The notes beneath the pieces were generated by a model. The model saw only the letters and a list, made by a program, of their open reading frames with translations. It did not search any database and was not told the DNA's origin. This document shows, piece by piece, positions 63,690 through 64,000 of a DNA stretch of 64,000 bases; the first letter of the stretch is position 1, and every line of letters begins with the position of its first letter. Position numbers and translations under genes: made by a program. This DNA comes from Dietzia massiliensis (GTDB taxonomy: Bacteria > Actinomycetota > Actinomycetes > Mycobacteriales > Mycobacteriaceae). The stretch lies in assembly GCF_018390595.1 (NCBI RefSeq), contig NZ_JAHBAV010000004.1:1-64000 (forward strand), given 5' to 3'.

Positions 63690-64000
63690 TCAGCTGCCGC
63701 TGCCGCCACCCCGGCGCAGCAGCACGAACGCCCCGCCGATGAGCAGGACGGCCAGGCCGCCGACCACCCAGATCACGGGATTGACCCCGGAGCTCTCGCC
63801 GGAGGTCTCGTCGGCGACGTCGGCCTCGGTCGCATCGGCGTCCGCGGCTTCGCCACCGGCGTCGGCAGCCGTGGCCCCGCCGGCAGCGGAACCCTCAGCC
63901 CCGGCACCGCCCTCGCCGCCGGCTGCACCGCCCTCACCACCGGCCTCGCCAGCACCGGCGCCACCCTCGGCACCGGCCACAGTGAAGACCGAGGACCCGC
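63690..64000 (-). CDS. C-terminus of a membrane-anchored, possibly CopC-like protein (cut by window edge)
   Basis: About 103 C-terminal residues are visible, the frame being open to base 64000. It begins GSSVFTVAG, which resembles the end of a CopC copper-binding domain (…GHPVSGSFVFTV), though this is short evidence. An 80-residue Gly/Ala/Glu/Asp-rich linker follows, then one transmembrane helix VNPVIWVVGGLAVLLIGGAF and a short LLRRGGGSGS tail. A start at GTG 63980 would give a 96-residue protein without signal peptide and is less likely. Confidence 0.5.
   Translation of the reverse strand, partial: GSSVFTVAGAEGGAGAGEAGGEGGAAGGEGGAGAEGSAAGGATAADAGGEAADADATEADVADETSGESSGVNPVIWVVGGLAVLLIGGAFVLLRRGGGSGS

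Noticed and set aside
63655-63690. GTCA microsatellite considered as a phase-variation tract
   Set aside because: It lies just after the stop codon of the membrane-anchored gene, so length changes would not alter a frame.

Overview
The window is GC-rich chromosomal DNA (roughly 70% G+C by eye), densely coding, with many GTG starts, four-base start/stop overlaps and several apparently leaderless starts. This is typical of a mycolic-acid actinobacterium (Mycobacteriales). I lean towards Dietzia or a close relative because of the DUF4921 protein, the GT87 mannosyltransferase, the Rv2004c-like kinase, the TipA-type regulator and the secreted GSL-repeat proteins. The genus is an inference. I found no rRNA, tRNA, CRISPR array or intact insertion sequence.

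Bases 1-26900 are largely a molybdenum-cofactor and nitrogen-oxide respiration region. It holds the 3' remnant of a DHA2 transporter, moeA, a uracil/xanthine permease, moaA-moaD-modA, a membrane-anchored copper nitrite reductase with an extra cupredoxin domain, a VOC-fold dioxygenase, the operon narK-narG-narH-narJ-narI with a TDT-family transporter, and the NO-detoxifying pair nsrR-hmp. These are followed by a single-chain MobA-MoeA fusion, a TetR/drug-exporter pair with a clear palindromic operator, and fdhD. Nitrate enters by NarK, is reduced by molybdenum-dependent NarGHI, nitrite is reduced outside the membrane by NirK, and NO is sensed by NsrR and removed by Hmp. The Moco genes supply the cofactor.

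Bases 26800-40800 hold general metabolism: a GT87 glycosyltransferase, cysK-cysE, two convergent long-chain acyl-CoA synthetases sharing one terminator, a GAF/winged-helix regulator with an aldehyde dehydrogenase and its DUF779 partner, an HD-type hydrolase, a glutamate-synthase-like FMN enzyme and glycerate kinase.

Bases 40900-59600 are marked by secreted proteins of unknown function. Four have signal peptides and are rich in Gly-Ser-Leu motifs, and one of these ends in a class E sortase-type LAVTG signal. A fifth has a related C-terminal anchor. They lie around gltB-gltD, an APH/P-loop kinase, a glutaredoxin-like membrane protein, a DUF4921 protein, an S4/flavodoxin-like pair, rraA, a degenerate amidohydrolase and a phospholipase-D-type cardiolipin synthase. 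This dispersed secreted family is the best candidate for an undescribed system.

Bases 59600-64000 hold a short-chain dehydrogenase, a TipA-type MerR regulator with an operator-like dyad, a succinate-semialdehyde dehydrogenase, and the C-terminus of a membrane-anchored, possibly CopC-like protein cut by the window edge. Several gene-free stretches carry long-stem inverted repeats. Two of these, 42 kb apart, belong to one family, and one of the two has a perfect 27-bp stem.
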